NCBI RefSeq assembly: GCF_014698015.1
Contig: NZ_JACXBS010000004.1
Location: forward strand, 1-64,000
DNA: 64,000 nucleotides
Origin: Kocuria sp. cx-455
Lineage (GTDB): Bacteria; Actinomycetota; Actinomycetes; Actinomycetales; Micrococcaceae
Reading direction: 5' to 3'
Position 1 is the first letter of the stretch. Each line of letters opens with the position of its first letter. Positions 63,879-64,000 of this stretch are shown one piece after another. A program made the position numbers and the translations under genes. Under the pieces are notes generated by a model. The model was not told where the DNA came from and did no database searches. It worked only from the letters and a program-made list of their open reading frames with translations.

Positions 63879-64000
63879 ATGTCCGAACCCACACCGTCCA
63901 TCGAGGTGGACCCCACCGACGAGGCCGGGGTCACCTCAGCCGTAGAGCGCGCGCTCGCCGAGATCGAGGCGGCCGCCGATCTCGACGAACTCAAGGCCGT
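63879..64000 (+). CDS. pheS: Phenylalanyl-tRNA synthetase alpha subunit (partial)
   Basis: The first 40 residues (EVDPTDEAGVTSAVERALAEIEAAADLDELK) match the N-terminal coiled-coil start of bacterial PheS; the gene runs off the window end. GCGAGAAACC precedes the ATG. Its position downstream of rplT follows the common infC-rpmI-rplT-pheST order. Confidence 0.85.
   Translation, partial: MSEPTPSIEVDPTDEAGVTSAVERALAEIEAAADLDELKA

Overview
The window is high-GC, densely coded DNA from an actinobacterium. Gene order is the conserved actinobacterial translation, isoprenoid, cell-envelope and recombination backbone: pyrH-frr-cdsA, dxr, ispG, proS, rimP-nusA-ylxR-infB-rbfA-truB-ribF, rpsO-pnp, dapB/dapA, rnj, ftsK, pgsA-cinA-clgR-recA-recX, miaB-miaA-dapF, hflX, lexA, his genes, infC-rpmI-rplT and pheS. 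The moderately high GC, the Ala/Pro/Lys-rich tail on IF3, the DUF3046, DUF4439 and DUF4081 families and the GTG/TTG starts suggest a Micrococcaceae-like organism (Kocuria, Rothia or Arthrobacter relatives). The genus cannot be fixed from the sequence alone. There are no tRNA or rRNA genes, insertion sequences, prophage genes or CRISPR arrays.

Layout. 1-3.4 kb: UMP kinase, ribosome recycling factor, CDP-diglyceride synthase and a protein with four DivIVA-like repeats. 3.4-6 kb: an acetate-type sodium/solute symporter with its DUF485 partner, then a small GlsB-type membrane protein. 6-13.3 kb: dxr and ispG, separated by a metQ-metN-metI methionine uptake operon behind a SAM-IV-type riboswitch, then a GNAT protein and a lipoprotein. 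13.3-25.6 kb: proS, a TSUP permease, a DUF4439 protein, and the rimP-to-ribF translation cluster. 25.6-27.8 kb, minus strand: luxS, an MTA/SAH nucleosidase and an aldo/keto reductase. 27.9-36.2 kb: rpsO, pnp, M16 protease, dapB, a membrane protein, dapA, RNase J. 36.3-43.2 kb: ftsK, pgsA, pncC/cinA, clgR, a DUF3046 protein, recA, recX. 43.2-48.6 kb: an FAD monooxygenase, miaB, miaA, dapF, an RsmC-like methyltransferase. 48.6-53.9 kb: hflX, a DinG-type helicase, lexA and a divergent LysM membrane protein. 53.9-58.7 kb: hisC, hisB, hisH, a small membrane protein, hisA/priA, an SseB protein, a DUF1844 protein. 58.8-64 kb: infC with a non-canonical ATT start behind an attenuator-like leader, rpmI, rplT, a SpoU methylase, a Nudix hydrolase, an MFS exporter, and the first 122 bases of pheS.

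How the parts connect. Methionine/SAM economy appears twice: uptake under a SAM riboswitch, and SAH recycling by the nucleosidase-LuxS pair. SOS control appears twice: a palindromic LexA-type box before recA, and two between lexA and the LysM gene. RNA turnover (pnp, RNase J), translation initiation (infB, infC, rbfA) and lysine/diaminopimelate synthesis (dapA, dapB, dapF) fill most of the rest. I did not find a wholly new multi-gene system. The best leads are regulatory: the possible RBS-sequestering met riboswitch, the hairpin-rich infC-rpmI-rplT spacers, the SOS LysM gene, the likely leaderless starts, and the metQNI block sitting between dxr and ispG where a site-2 protease gene is usual.
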